From Accumulibacter sp. (lineage in GTDB: Bacteria > Pseudomonadota > Gammaproteobacteria > Burkholderiales > Rhodocyclaceae): a stretch of 34,186 nt of DNA. Positions 1 to 11,581 of this stretch are shown piece by piece. The stretch lies in the NCBI RefSeq assembly GCF_016789985.1, contig NZ_JAEUOL010000290.1, positions 1 through 34,186 on the forward strand, read 5' to 3'. The notes under the pieces are model-generated. The model worked only from the letters and a program-made list of their open reading frames with translations. It made no database searches and was not told the DNA's origin. A program made the position numbers and the translations under genes. The first letter of the stretch is position 1. Each line of letters opens with the position of its first letter.

Positions 1-145
1 CCTGCGCCTTGTCTCCGCCCTTCTGGCAGAATGCGACGAGGAATGGATGACCGGGAAAATCTACCTCAACCTGAATGACTGATGGCTATATCCCGATGGA
101 ATCCCTTGGGGGCTTTTACAGAAAAGAAGTTGCGCTGCCGCGAAT
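1..145 (+). mobile_element. Right end of an IS256-family insertion sequence (partial)
   Basis: The element runs off the left edge. It is recognised from the transposase C-terminus at 2-82 and a following short non-coding end. The end contains a segment around 124-143 which, read on the minus strand, has the TTCTGTAAAAG type of composition seen in terminal repeats of mutator/IS256 elements. The right boundary is estimated at about 140-160, where the minus-strand methyltransferase reading loses its family similarity. The left end, terminal-repeat partner and target duplication lie outside the window, so the family call rests on the short protein tail. Confidence 0.55.
2..82 (+). CDS. IS256-family (mutator-type) transposase, C-terminal 26 residues
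   Basis: An open frame enters from the left edge and ends at TGA 80-82. The last residues include EEWMTGKIYLNL. This resembles the typical end of IS256-family transposases: a conserved run ending in E-W, then a basic G-K/R-x-Y-L tail. The catalytic DDE domain is outside the window. The frame is too short for certainty and the call is by pattern memory, supported by the neighbouring methyltransferase gene being cut exactly here. Confidence 0.6.
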   Translation: MRLVSALLAECDEEWMTGKIYLNLND

Positions 146-668
146 CAACCTTCTGCCAGATCACATTGGCAACAAAATTCGCCGCGCCAAACACCTGCTC
201 CATCAACAGCCCGAGATGAAACACCTCGTTGTCGTCGATGGAAACGAAAATCACGCCATCCTCGCTCAGCAGTTCCTTCGCCAGTTCGAGCCGTCGATAC
301 ATGAACTCCAGCCACTTGGAATGGCGGTAGCTGTCGTCCTTGTCGACGAAGCGGTCGTTGTAGATGAAGTCACGGTTGCCGGTGTTGTAGGGCGGGTCGA
401 TATAGATGCACTTGACGCGGCCAGCGTGGGTCATGCGCAGATAGCGCAGCGCGTCGAAGTTGTCGCCTTCGATGATCAGGTTGCGCTGCGGGCCGTCACC
501 GCACGACAGCCCGGCGTCCCAATCGAGGGCGACGAAATCACTGTTGACCGACAGGTCATGGTCGATCTCGTCGCGTTCCCACACCAGCCCGAAGCGTGGT
601 CGCCGGTCGCGCTCGCGTAACAGGCGCAACAGTTGTTCGCGGGTATAGTCGTCGTAGTTATCGGCCAT
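66..668 (-). pseudogene. Type III-like adenine DNA methyltransferase (Mod), 3'-truncated by an IS
   Basis: The 200-residue frame matches the N-terminal part of site-specific DNA adenine methyltransferases of the type III Mod group. The SAM region is around LIIEGDNFDALRYL (residues ~65-78). The catalytic DPPYNTGN motif lies near residues 91-98, followed by the conserved FIYNDRFVDKDDSYRHSKWL and GVIFVSIDDNE blocks. Full Mod proteins are usually over 500 residues; this one stops after 200. Family similarity fades just after VIWQK (residue ~170). The last ~25 residues appear to be translated from the end of the adjoining insertion sequence, so the target-recognition and C-terminal parts are missing. 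The start is ATG at 668. A lone fragment like this should not methylate specifically. No restriction (Res) partner is visible. Confidence 0.8.
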
Positions 669-1093
669 CGAGTGACAAAGACAGGGGTGTCGAGAGGTGA
701 CGCAGTGTAGCTCCCGCGTCGTCTATGGCGCCAGCGTCGACGGACTGATTTTGTGAAGCAGACTCAGCCGTCGCCGCCCGGGCCATCACGCAGACCGGCA
801 GTCCGCAGCTTCATCCGGTCAAGTCATTGCGCCGTTGCCGCCCACGAAACTGCGGCGAAGCCATCATGCTCGGCGTTCAGCCGCCGGAAGGTACGCCAGT
901 GCATCCCCGTGGGCTTGCCGCCGCAGAGAATCGCCACACGCCGCCCGCCAGGCTTGCAGTCTGTCCGTTCCAGCAGCGCTGGATACGTCAGCGCTTGCCA
1001 GTCGTCGCCGCCGCTTTGAGTGCGATGGCTCAGAGTCAAGCGGTGGCTCATGAGGTGTTTCGCGGAAGGCTTCGAACCATGCCGGAAAGCTTG
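669..1093. other. Gap between truncated mod and mnmE: decayed accessory DNA
   Basis: About 425 bases lie between the mod fragment and the mnmE stop. The only recognisable content is the remnant frame at 824-1051. I see no promoter, terminator with a T-run, tRNA or repeat array here. The stretch looks like junction debris at the border between the accessory patch and the core operon. Confidence 0.5.
824..1051 (-). pseudogene. Remnant of a widespread small hypothetical (zinc-ribbon-like) protein
   Basis: A 75-codon frame contains LTLSHRTQSGGDDWQ, then YPALLERTDC and GRRVAILCGG. This order (a beta-strand block, W-rich middle, then C-GRRVAIL-GG) resembles from memory a small hypothetical family found around mobile regions in Proteobacteria. 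Intact members continue between the two blocks with a W-F-x-C-P segment and end with a C-x-x-C-Y/H motif. Here the middle cysteine segment is absent, so TDC joins straight to GGRRVAIL, and the C-terminus continues into unrelated sequence. This looks like internal deletion and decay. No function is assigned; it may not be expressed. Confidence 0.4.
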
Positions 1094-2437
1094 TTATTTT
1101 CCGATACAGAATCGACCGAAAATCTCGCCGAGCAGATCGTCGGCGGTGTACTCGCCGGTGATCGTCCCCAAGGAGCGCTGCGCCAGGCGCAGTTCCTCGG
1201 CGAACAGTTCGAGCTGCGGTAACTGCGCCTGCGCTGCTTCGATGTGCTGGCGCGCCGCCAGCAGTGCGCGCAGATGGCGTTCACGGGCGATGAAAACGTC
1301 CTCGACCGGGTGCCAGCCGACGATGCGCAGCAGCTCTTGGCGCAACAGTTCGATGCCTTCGCCGGAGCGTGCGGAGAGCGCGATGACCACCCCTGTGCCA
1401 TCCTCGTATCGTTCCGCCAGCCGCGTAACGAGGTCGATCTTGTTGTAAACCGTCAGCCGCGCCAGATGCGCCGGCAACTGGTCGACAATCGCTTGCTCGG
1501 CCTCGCCGAGGCCGCTGCAGGCATCGACCAGCAGGACGACGACGTCGGCGCGCTCGATTTCACGCCAGGTGCGCTCGATGCCCAGGCGCTCGACCGGATC
1601 TTCGGTATCGCGCAGGCCGGCGGTGTCGATGACATGCAACGGGATGCCGGCGAGCTGCAGCGTGCCGCGTACCAGATCGCGCGTTGTGCCGGGATGCGCG
1701 GTAACGATGGCCAGCTCGTCGCCGGCCAGGCGGTTGAGCAGGCTGGATTTGCCGACGTTCGGCTGTCCGGCGAGCACGACATGCAGACCGCCCTGCAGCA
1801 GGCGACCCTGCTGGGCGCGCTCGAGGACCCCGACGAGGCGGTCCCGCAGGCGCTGCAGGCGAGCGAAGGCATCCGCCGCTTCGAGAAAGTCGACCTCTTC
1901 ATCCGGAAAATCGAGCGTCGCCTCGACCAGCGCACGCAGTTCGATCAGTTGCTCGAGCAGGAGCCGGATTTCGCGCGAGAACTCGCCGTGCAGCGAACGG
2001 ACGGCACTGCGCGCGGCGGCGGTGGTCGCGGCATCGATCAGGTCGATGACCGCTTCGGCCTGGGCGAGGTCGAGCTTGCCGTTGAGGTAGGCGCGACGGG
2101 TGAACTCGCCGGGTTCGGCCAGTCGGGCACCGAGTTCGAGGCAGCGCGCGAGCAGCATCTGCAGAACGACCGCACCGCCGTGCCCGTGCAGTTCGAGGAC
2201 ATCCTCGCCGGTGAAGGAGCGCGGCGCCGGGAAGTGGAGCAGCAGACCGCTGTCGATCACCGTTCCATCGGCCGCCCGGAAGTCGGTCAGTATGGCCGTC
2301 CGGGCCGGCGGTTGTCGGCCGCTCAGTGCCCGGGCGAAGTCGAGCAGGCCGCTACCGGAGACCCGAATGACACCGATGCCGCCGCGACCAACAGCGGTCG
2401 CGATGGCAGCGATGGTGTCGGTCCTTGCCTGGCTCAA
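1094..2437 (-). CDS. mnmE: tRNA uridine-5-carboxymethylaminomethyl modification GTPase MnmE
   Basis: MnmE, with MnmG, installs the (carboxymethyl)aminomethyl group at C5 of wobble uridine 34 in certain tRNAs in the cytoplasm. The N-terminal folate-binding domain begins [20 protein letters not shown]. The inserted G domain shows G1 GQPNVGKS (about 224-231 in this numbering), G3 [14 protein letters not shown] and G4 YNKID. The protein ends in the family-defining FCIGK with its catalytic cysteine. I place the start at TTG 2437, whose TTGA overlaps the yidC stop and gives 447 residues, close to the E. coli length of 454. An in-frame ATG at 2494 would add 19 unrelated-looking residues inside yidC. 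It is last in the rpmH-rnpA-yidD-yidC-mnmE operon. Confidence 0.95.
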   Translation of the reverse strand: MSQARTDTIAAIATAVGRGGIGVIRVSGSGLLDFARALSGRQPPARTAILTDFRAADGTVIDSGLLLHFPAPRSFTGEDVLELHGHGGAVVLQMLLARCLELGARLAEPGEFTRRAYLNGKLDLAQAEAVIDLIDAATTAAARSAVRSLHGEFSREIRLLLEQLIELRALVEATLDFPDEEVDFLEAADAFARLQRLRDRLVGVLERAQQGRLLQGGLHVVLAGQPNVGKSSLLNRLAGDELAIVTAHPGTTRDLVRGTLQLAGIPLHVIDTAGLRDTEDPVERLGIERTWREIERADVVVLLVDACSGLGEAEQAIVDQLPAHLARLTVYNKIDLVTRLAERYEDGTGVVIALSARSGEGIELLRQELLRIVGWHPVEDVFIARERHLRALLAARQHIEAAQAQLPQLELFAEELRLAQRSLGTITGEYTADDLLGEIFGRFCIGK

Positions 2438-4119
2438 GCCTTGCTGTCGTTGGCGGCCTTTCCGCCACTTTCGATCATCCGGGTGATCTGCCATTGCTGG
2501 GCGATCGACAGGATGTTATTGACCACCCAGTAGAGCACCAGACCGGCCGGGAAGAAGAAGAACATGACGCCGAAGATGAAGGGCATCATTAACATCACCT
2601 TGGCCTGGATCGGATCGGGCGGCGTCGGGTTGAGCTTGGTCTGGATCAGCATCGTGACCATCATGATCACCGGCAGGATGTAGTAAGGGTCCTGCGCCGA
2701 GAGGTCGGTGATCCAGAGAATCCACGGTGCATCGCGAATCTCGACCGCACCGAGCAGGGCCCAGTAGAGGGCGATGAACACCGGGATCTGCACCAGGATG
2801 GGCAGGCAACCACCGAGCGGGTTGATCTTTTCGCGCTTGTAGAGCGCCATCATTTCCTGGTTGAGCTTCTGACGATCATCGCCATAGCGCTCCTTGAGCT
2901 GCATCAAGCGTGGTGTCACCGTTCTCATCTTGGCCATCGACTTGTAACTGGCCGCCGACAGCGGGAAGAACAGGAGCTTGATCGCCACGGTCAGCAGGAC
3001 GATCGACCAACCCCAGTTGCCGACCAGCTTGTAGATCGCTTCGAGGCACCAGAAGATTGGCGCGGCGATGATCGTCAGCCAGCCGTAATCGACCACCAGC
3101 GGCAGACCCTGCGCTCCGACACCACCCTCCGCCTTGGGTTTGGCCAGTTGCTCGAGGGTGGCTTGGATCTGCGGACCGGCATAGATCGGCACCGAGAACG
3201 CCACCTTGGCGCCGGGCGCGGCGAGTGGCGCGGGCACAATGACGCCGGCCGCCACTGCCGGACTGACCTTGCTCTCCAGTTTGCGCATGTAGAACTCGCG
3301 CAGCAGACCGGGTTCCGGCAACCAGGCGGCGACGAAGTAATGCTGGATCATTGCGATCCAGCCATTGTCGGCCTTGCCGGCGAACTTTGCCTTGCCGTCC
3401 TCGATGTCGGCAAAGGCGACCTTCTGGAACTTGTCCTGATCGGTGTAGACCGCCGGCCCGGTGAAGGTGGACACCATCGAACTCTCGCCTTCGGGGGGCT
3501 TGATGTCGCGCTGCAACTGATAATAGGCATGTACGGCCAGTTCCTTGTCGCTGCCGTTGTCAATTTCGTGCGCCAGCTCGATCAGGTAGCTGCCGCGCGT
3601 GAAGGTATACACCTTGGCCACCTTGATGCCATTGGCGGCCACCGCCTCAAGCCGCAGAATGACGGTTTGCGCATCCTTGGTCAGTTCCCGGTTGCCGGGT
3701 ACCACCGCGAAACTCGTCTTGTGGTTCGGCAGGTTCTCGCCGATCAGGCCACTCTGCGCCAGGTACTGGTGCTTCGCCTCGAACAGTGCCAGGTCCTTGC
3801 CCTTGTTGTTGGCATCCTTGTACTGCGTCAGATCGAGACGCACGATGTCGCCGCCGACGGTGGAAATCTCCGCCTTGAGCAGATCGGTGCTCACGGTGAC
3901 GGTGGCGGTCTTCTCGGCGACGGCCGCCACGCCGGTCGGCGGCGGCGCCTCGGGCAGCGGTGCATGCAGGTTGGCGGTGGGCTTCGGCGCGGGCGCTTCG
4001 AGCGCTGCCCCGGCAACGGCCGGCACTGCCTTCGGCTGATTGTATTTCTGCCAGGCATCCCACAGCATGACCAGCGAAAACGAGAAGACAAGGAGGAGAA
4101 GCAGGCGTCGGTTATCCAT
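2434..4119 (-). CDS. yidC: Membrane protein insertase YidC
   Basis: YidC inserts and folds inner-membrane proteins, alone or with SecYEG. The 561-residue length fits the proteobacterial long form. An N-terminal signal-anchor helix ([20 protein letters not shown]) is followed by a proline/alanine-rich linker (about 32-65). A large periplasmic beta domain follows, then the conserved C-terminal core starting near [13 protein letters not shown]. The core includes [20 protein letters not shown] with the hydrophilic-groove arginine/lysine region, and [21 protein letters not shown]. The ending lies after [18 protein letters not shown]. It is separated from yidD by 26 bases and its TGA overlaps the proposed TTG start of mnmE. 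Confidence 0.97.
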   Translation of the reverse strand: MDNRRLLLLLVFSFSLVMLWDAWQKYNQPKAVPAVAGAALEAPAPKPTANLHAPLPEAPPPTGVAAVAEKTATVTVSTDLLKAEISTVGGDIVRLDLTQYKDANNKGKDLALFEAKHQYLAQSGLIGENLPNHKTSFAVVPGNRELTKDAQTVILRLEAVAANGIKVAKVYTFTRGSYLIELAHEIDNGSDKELAVHAYYQLQRDIKPPEGESSMVSTFTGPAVYTDQDKFQKVAFADIEDGKAKFAGKADNGWIAMIQHYFVAAWLPEPGLLREFYMRKLESKVSPAVAAGVIVPAPLAAPGAKVAFSVPIYAGPQIQATLEQLAKPKAEGGVGAQGLPLVVDYGWLTIIAAPIFWCLEAIYKLVGNWGWSIVLLTVAIKLLFFPLSAASYKSMAKMRTVTPRLMQLKERYGDDRQKLNQEMMALYKREKINPLGGCLPILVQIPVFIALYWALLGAVEIRDAPWILWITDLSAQDPYYILPVIMMVTMLIQTKLNPTPPDPIQAKVMLMMPFIFGVMFFFFPAGLVLYWVVNNILSIAQQWQITRMIESGGKAANDSKA

Positions 4120-4145
4120 GAAAGCCTATACGATTCAAGTGTTGT

Positions 4146-4355
4146 TCAGGGTACGGGATCGAAACCACCCGGATTCCACGGATGACAGCGGGACAGTCGG
4201 CGAAGCGAGAGCCCGGTGCCGCGCAGGACGCCATACTTGCTGACGGCTTCGGCGGCGTATTCGGAACAGCTCGGAAAGAAACGACAACGCCGGCCCAGCA
4301 GCGGGCTGACCGCGTAGCGATAGAAGCCTATCAGGGCAAGCAGGAGGTGTTTCAT
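4146..4355 (-). CDS. yidD: Membrane protein insertion efficiency factor YidD
   Basis: This small 69-residue protein helps YidC-dependent membrane insertion and sits at the inner face of the membrane by an amphipathic N-terminus. The family signature is complete: [26 protein letters not shown], with the C-x(5)-C-S-x-Y pattern, then the [18 protein letters not shown] ending. It starts at ATG 4355, four bases after the rnpA stop, implying translational coupling. It lies between rnpA and yidC, its usual location. Confidence 0.95.
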   Translation of the reverse strand: MKHLLLALIGFYRYAVSPLLGRRCRFFPSCSEYAAEAVSKYGVLRGTGLSLRRLSRCHPWNPGGFDPVP

Positions 4356-4359
4356 CGGC

Positions 4360-4761
4360 TCATCGTCGGGGTGAGATTGCCTTGCTCAACAAACCCTGGA
4401 TTTCCTTTGCCATGGCTTGCCGGTCAATGACTGGTGGCTTGGCCGCCAGCCGCAGAACGAAATCGCTGCAACGCAACTGCGCCCGCAACAGCCGGAACTG
4501 CTCTCTGGCCAGCCGTCGCACCAGGTTTCGATCCACCGAACGACGCAGGAAGCGCTTGGCAACCACCAGCCCAAGTCGCGCCCCGGAGACCTCGTCGGCC
4601 CCATGAGGTCGATAATGTAGCAGGAAATACCGGCTTTTCAGCGCTCTCCGGAAAGCAAAAACGGATGAGTACTCATCCGTTTTGATCAGGCGATATTGCT
4701 TGGGGAACGCCGCTGCGGACCGTGGTTGACTGCTCGCGGGATTTGCCGGGCTGCCGCTCAA
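4360..4761 (-). CDS. rnpA: Ribonuclease P protein component
   Basis: RnpA binds the RNase P RNA and assists 5' maturation of tRNA precursors. The conserved core begins [17 protein letters not shown], runs through RYFLLHYRP and the RNR-like box [25 protein letters not shown] (RxxxRNxxRR), and ends [10 protein letters not shown]. The frame has no ATG between the rpmH stop and the core. The best start is TTG at 4761, overlapping the rpmH TGA as TTGA and giving 133 residues. A longer ATG frame from 4950 would run antisense-free through rpmH in another phase and is unlikely. The start is therefore uncertain; the product is not. Confidence 0.88.
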   Translation of the reverse strand: MSGSPANPASSQPRSAAAFPKQYRLIKTDEYSSVFAFRRALKSRYFLLHYRPHGADEVSGARLGLVVAKRFLRRSVDRNLVRRLAREQFRLLRAQLRCSDFVLRLAAKPPVIDRQAMAKEIQGLLSKAISPRR

Positions 4762-4892
4762 ACGGCCAGACGGTGGCGACCCTTGGCGCGACGCGCCCGA
4801 ATGACGGCGCGACCGCCACGGGTGGACATGCGCACGAGAAAGCCATGCGTGCGCTTGCGGCGAACAACCGACGGCTGGTAGGTACGTTTCAT
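4758..4892 (-). CDS. rpmH: 50S ribosomal protein L34
   Basis: This is a 44-codon frame with the full L34 sequence: [19 protein letters not shown] at the start, then a basic [19 protein letters not shown] and the ending HRLAV. L34 is a small, highly basic protein of the large ribosomal subunit. It is the first gene of the rpmH-rnpA-yidD-yidC-mnmE operon and is read away from dnaA, the classical origin arrangement. A strong promoter lies at 4931-4960. The stop TGA at 4758-4760 overlaps the proposed TTG start of rnpA. Confidence 0.97.
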   Translation of the reverse strand: MKRTYQPSVVRRKRTHGFLVRMSTRGGRAVIRARRAKGRHRLAV

Positions 4893-4930
4893 GGTTAAGC
4901 CTTTGAAGTGAAAGCAGGAAAAAGGTTGAG

Positions 4931-4960
4931 ATTAGACCGCGTCCGGACAACGATTGTCAA
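4931..4960 (-). promoter_or_regulatory. Sigma-70 promoter of the rpmH operon
   Basis: On the minus strand a perfect -35 TTGACA (4960-4955) and a -10 TCTAAT (4936-4931) are separated by 18 bases. Transcription would start near 4924, about 32 bases before the rpmH ATG. It is the strongest promoter match in the origin area and faces away from dnaA. Confidence 0.75.
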
Positions 4961-4980
4961 GGCCATATTTTTGTCTGCGC

Positions 4981-4989
4981 TGTGGATAA
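4981..4989 (-). promoter_or_regulatory. Perfect DnaA box TTATCCACA
   Basis: TGTGGATAA on the plus strand is an exact match to the high-affinity DnaA box on the minus strand. It lies 20 bases upstream of the rpmH -35 and overlaps the position expected for the dnaA -35 (4983-4988). This suggests autoregulation of dnaA and possibly part of the origin. Confidence 0.75.
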
Positions 4990-5011
4990 CCTCGGTCCAA
5001 CGGGTTAGAAT
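4983..5011 (+). promoter_or_regulatory. Probable dnaA promoter
   Basis: A -10 TAGAAT at 5006-5011 is preceded, 17 bases upstream, by a weak -35 TGGATA (4983-4988) embedded in the DnaA box. This would give a leader of about 190 bases before dnaA. The -10 is good and the -35 poor, consistent with a promoter under DnaA control. The call is inferred only from sequence. Confidence 0.45.
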
Positions 5012-5062
5012 CTCTCCCTCGCGATTCCCGACAAGGAGCGCGCCGGGCAGCAGGGGGAAAGG

Positions 5063-5116
5063 ATGTCCGGCCGGCCGGCAACCCGTCCCGATCGCTTCAA
5101 ACACCCGGAAAAGTGA
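5063..5116 (+). CDS. Possible 17-residue leader ORF upstream of dnaA (uORF1)
   Basis: ATG 5063 to TGA 5114-5116 encodes MSGRPATRPDRFKHPEK. A purine-rich GGGGGAAAGG sequence lies immediately before the ATG and could serve as a ribosome binding site, though the spacing is tight. It lies inside the predicted dnaA leader, three bases before the next tiny ORF. Such short ORFs arise by chance; the evidence is the ribosome site and the tandem arrangement. Confidence 0.25.
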   Translation: MSGRPATRPDRFKHPEK

Positions 5117-5119
5117 CCC

Positions 5120-5212
5120 ATGGTTCTGATTGCAAGAACAAAAACAGCCTTTCGTCGAGAGCCGCTGCGGCTCGCCAGCCGGGTCACGATGCGACCACAT
5201 GATTGCCGATGA
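5120..5212 (+). CDS. Possible 30-residue leader ORF overlapping the dnaA start (uORF2)
   Basis: ATG 5120 opens a 30-codon frame whose TGA (5210-5212) overlaps the dnaA ATG (5209-5211) as ATGA, the usual geometry of translational coupling. A GGAAAAG stretch ends a few bases upstream. The peptide is basic (starts [17 protein letters not shown]) and matches nothing I recognise. dnaA itself has no clear Shine-Dalgarno sequence, which makes coupling plausible but unproven. Confidence 0.3.
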   Translation: MVLIARTKTAFRREPLRLASRVTMRPHDCR

Positions 5213-6609
5213 GTAGTTTCTGGTCCTCTTGTCTGAGCCAGTTCGAGCAGGAACTCCCGCCTCAGCAATTCAACACCTGGATTCGTCCGCTGCGTCTCGA
5301 AGGTGAGAACGACCTGGCACGCGGTTTGCGCCTGCTGGCACCGAACGGCTTCATCCTGAAATGGGTCAAGGAACGCTACCTGACGCGCATTGAAGCAATG
5401 GGCAGCGAGTACTTTTCGGCACCGGTCAACATCACTCTGACCCTCGGCGAACGCGTGGCAGCGAGCGCGAAGACGGCATCGGCACCAGAAGGCAAGACGC
5501 CGGCCAGTGTCACCGTCAGCCCGTCTGCCTCCGGTACGCCGGCGAACCGCAATCCGCTGGCCGAAAAGGATCGCTCGGGCTACGAAAGGACGCGGCTGAT
5601 CTGCCACTTCACCTTCGACAATCTGGTCGTCGGCAAGGCCAACGACCTTGCTCGCGCAGCCGCCAGACAGGTTGCGCTGAGCCCCGGTGAAGCGACCTAT
5701 AACCCCCTGTTCATCTACGGTGGCGCCGGCCTGGGCAAGACCCACCTGGTGCACGCCATCGGCAACGAGATCCTGCAGAACTGCCCGGACAAAGTCGTGC
5801 GTTACGTCCATGCCGAGGACTACTACTCCGACGTGGTGCGCGCCTACCAGCAGAAATCCTTCGACGTCTTCAAGCGCTACTATCGCTCGCTCGATGTGCT
5901 CTTGCTCGACGACGTCCAGTTCTTCAACGGCAAGAACCGGACCCAGGAGGAATTCTTCTACGTTTTCAATTCCCTGAGTGAGTCGAAGAAGCAGATCGTG
6001 ATCAGTTGCGATACCTATCCCAAGAATATTTCGGGGCTGGAGGATCGCCTGATCACACGCTTTGACTGGGGATTGACGGTTCAGATCGAGCCGCCGGAGA
6101 CCGAGATGCGCGTCGCCATCCTGAAAAAGAAAGCCGATCAGGAAGGTGTGGCGCTCGACGACGAGGTCGCTTTCTACATCGCCAAACACCTGCGCTCCAA
6201 CGTCCGCGAACTCGAGGGCGCGCTCAAGAAGGTGCTCGCCTACTCGGCCTTTCATGGTCAGCGGATTGTTCTCGAACTGGCCAAGGAAGCGCTCAAGGAC
6301 CTGATTGGCTCGGTCAACCGGCAGATCACCGTGGACAACATCCAGAAGACGGTGGCCGACTACTTCAAGATCAAGGTGGCTGACCTGTTCTCCAGGAAAA
6401 GGACGCGGGTGATCGTCAGGCCACGGCAGATCGCGATGTGGCTGGCCAAGAATCTGACCTCGCAAAGCTATCCAGCGATCGGTGAATCCTTCGGCGGCCG
6501 CGACCACACCACGGTACTGCATGCCGTGCGCACGATCGACGACCTGCGCCTCAAGGACAACGCGCTGAACCACGATGTGCATATCCTGTTGCAGGTGCTG
6601 AAGGGTTGA
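5209..6609 (+). CDS. dnaA: Chromosomal replication initiator protein DnaA
   Basis: DnaA binds DnaA boxes and, as an ATP-bound oligomer, melts the origin. The 466-residue protein has domain I ([23 protein letters not shown]), a low-complexity domain II linker (about 85-120), and an AAA+ domain with Walker A GGAGLGKT (171-178) and Walker [10 protein letters not shown] (Asp234/Asp235). Domain IV carries the DNA-binding signature [11 protein letters not shown] (about 429-439). I choose ATG 5209, giving the usual MSSFW start; a TTG two codons upstream is possible. It diverges from rpmH and precedes dnaN, the standard origin order. Confidence 0.97.
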   Translation: MSSFWSSCLSQFEQELPPQQFNTWIRPLRLEGENDLARGLRLLAPNGFILKWVKERYLTRIEAMGSEYFSAPVNITLTLGERVAASAKTASAPEGKTPASVTVSPSASGTPANRNPLAEKDRSGYERTRLICHFTFDNLVVGKANDLARAAARQVALSPGEATYNPLFIYGGAGLGKTHLVHAIGNEILQNCPDKVVRYVHAEDYYSDVVRAYQQKSFDVFKRYYRSLDVLLLDDVQFFNGKNRTQEEFFYVFNSLSESKKQIVISCDTYPKNISGLEDRLITRFDWGLTVQIEPPETEMRVAILKKKADQEGVALDDEVAFYIAKHLRSNVRELEGALKKVLAYSAFHGQRIVLELAKEALKDLIGSVNRQITVDNIQKTVADYFKIKVADLFSRKRTRVIVRPRQIAMWLAKNLTSQSYPAIGESFGGRDHTTVLHAVRTIDDLRLKDNALNHDVHILLQVLKG

Positions 6610-6629
6610 GCGAAGGAGCGGGACAAACC

Positions 6630-6686
6630 GGTGGGCAAAGTACGGACAAATGGTGGACAAGTACGACAGGAACGACCTGTGGGTAA
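6630..6686 (-). promoter_or_regulatory. Cluster of DnaA-box-like 9-mers downstream of dnaA
   Basis: Four same-oriented near-matches to TTWTNCACA occur on the minus strand. They are TTACCCACA (6686-6678, one mismatch to TTATCCACA), TTGTCCACC (6660-6652), TTGTCCGTA (6649-6641) and a weaker TTGCCCACC (6638-6630). They are followed on the plus strand by an AT-rich stretch (about 6740-6840). Together these resemble an origin with boxes next to an unwinding element. None is a perfect box. Confidence 0.45.
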
Positions 6687-6739
6687 CTTGTGCGATTCTG
6701 CCCACAGTCTCAGAGCACTCCTGTACACTCGCAAATGTG

Positions 6740-6821
6740 TCATCAGTAGCTTGAATTGGTTGTAGATTTCTTAGATATCAACAGACTTGTCGGGACTATT
6801 GTCTTTATAGGATCTAGATAT

Positions 6822-6838
<17 letters not shown>
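6740..6838. other. AT-rich stretch before dnaN (candidate unwinding element)
   Basis: In this GC-rich window, this stretch of about 100 bases is conspicuously AT-rich. It includes AGATTTCTTAGATATC and TTTATAGGATCTAGATATAT. It sits right after the DnaA-box-like cluster and spans the dnaN ribosome binding site (AGGA 6809-6812). It may combine the dnaN promoter and a DNA unwinding element. Confidence 0.4.
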
Positions 6839-10468
<3,630 letters not shown>

Positions 10469-10551
10469 GTGTCCGCGCTGGCGGAGCCGAGCGGCAGTTG
10501 CGGTTGGTGGCCGTCACCGGTTCCCCCGTTCTGCCGGTTGCAACCTGCCCC

Positions 10552-11373
10552 TCAGCGAATCGGCCGATGCTGGTTGATTGCATCGCGCGTCGTTTCGGCA
10601 ACTCGCCGCGCTCGCGTGGCGTAGTCTTCGCCAGTGCCGGCATAGAGGATTGCGCGCGATGAATTGATCATCAGACCGCAGCCGCTGGAGCTGCAGCCGG
10701 CGCGCACGGTAGCTTCGATGTTGCCACCCTGGGCACCAATGCCGGGAACCAGCAAGGGCATATCGCCGGTCAGCGCACGAACGCGCGCGATTTCGTCGGG
10801 GAAGGTGGCGCCGACCACCAGCGCGCATTGCCCGTTATCGTTCCATACGCTGCTCACCAAGCGAGCGACCCGTTCATAGAGTTTCTCGCCGCCGACGTCG
10901 AGGAACTGCAAATCGCTACCGCCCGGGTTCGACGTTCGGCAGAGCAAAATGGTGCCCTTGTCACGGTAAGCCAGATAGGGTGCCACCGAATCGTGTCCCA
11001 GGTAGGGGTTGACCGTGATCGCATCGGCCTTGAAGCGTTCGAAAGCTTCAATTGCGTACTGCTCGGCGGTACTGCCGATATCCCCCCGCTTGGCGTCAAG
11101 GATGACGGGAATGCCGGGGTGGTACTGGTGAATGTGTTCGATCAAGGCTTCGAGCTGGTCCTCGGCGCGCCGTGCCGCGAAGTAGGCAATTTGCGGTTTG
11201 AAGCAGCACACGAGGTCTGCAGTGGCATCGGCGATCGCCCGGCAAAACTCGAAAATGGCGTCCCGTCTGCCCTGCAGATGGGCGGGAAAGTGCGTCGGAT
11301 CGGGGTCGAGACCGACGCAGAGCAGGCTGTCACGCGTATGCCAGGCCGAGTTCAAGGCATTGATGAAGTTCAT
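10552..11373 (-). CDS. pyrF: Orotidine 5'-phosphate decarboxylase (type 2)
   Basis: PyrF converts OMP to UMP, the last step of de novo UMP synthesis. The 273-residue length and the motif [18 protein letters not shown], with the catalytic Lys and Asp pair, mark the type 2 family used by many betaproteobacteria and actinobacteria rather than the shorter E. coli type. Other family blocks are [10 protein letters not shown] at the start, [24 protein letters not shown] and [11 protein letters not shown] near the phosphate site. It is convergent with gyrB and preceded by a TAAAAT -10 at 11401-11406. Confidence 0.95.
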   Translation of the reverse strand: MNFINALNSAWHTRDSLLCVGLDPDPTHFPAHLQGRRDAIFEFCRAIADATADLVCCFKPQIAYFAARRAEDQLEALIEHIHQYHPGIPVILDAKRGDIGSTAEQYAIEAFERFKADAITVNPYLGHDSVAPYLAYRDKGTILLCRTSNPGGSDLQFLDVGGEKLYERVARLVSSVWNDNGQCALVVGATFPDEIARVRALTGDMPLLVPGIGAQGGNIEATVRAGCSSSGCGLMINSSRAILYAGTGEDYATRARRVAETTRDAINQHRPIR

Positions 11374-11400
11374 CGACGAATCACCGTTTGTAAAGTTCCA

Positions 11401-11406
11401 ATTTTA
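11401..11406 (-). promoter_or_regulatory. Candidate -10 element for pyrF
   Basis: TAAAAT on the minus strand lies about 28 bases upstream of the pyrF ATG, which gives a short leader. No convincing -35 is seen at 16-18 bases, so the call rests on the -10 and spacing alone. Confidence 0.35.
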
Positions 11407-11581
11407 CGGGCTATCAGGCGCGACTGTTTGCTCTGGCGCGCAGTGATCGGCAGCATGGCCGGTGGCGGTGACCTGGGACCAGAGGGTGGGCCAGTGCTGT
11501 TCCCAAATCCACCTGCTTTCCGGATGAACGGCAGGGAAGCAAGTAAACTGGAGGCTTTCCCGAGGAGGGGCGGACATCTCG

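Larger units (their letters stand above)
4893..5208. other. rpmH-dnaA divergent intergenic region (origin-proximal)
   Basis: This 316-base region holds the rpmH promoter, the exact DnaA box, the probable dnaA promoter and, from 5012 on, a dnaA leader with two tiny ORFs. Only one good DnaA box is visible, so this region alone is not a rich box cluster like the classical bipartite origin. It has no long AT-rich stretch apart from a short one around 4964-4973. Confidence 0.6.

Noticed and set aside
1244-2533. Long plus-strand frame opposite mnmE
   Set aside because: Shadow of mnmE; glutamine/aspartate-biased composition typical of antisense translation.
5005-6705. Long minus-strand frame opposite dnaA
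   Set aside because: Shadow frame; the plus strand encodes a complete DnaA with all motifs.
6756-6821. TTG start extending DnaN by 22 residues
   Set aside because: The added residues come from AT-rich intergenic DNA and precede the conserved clamp start; ATG 6822 has a ribosome site.
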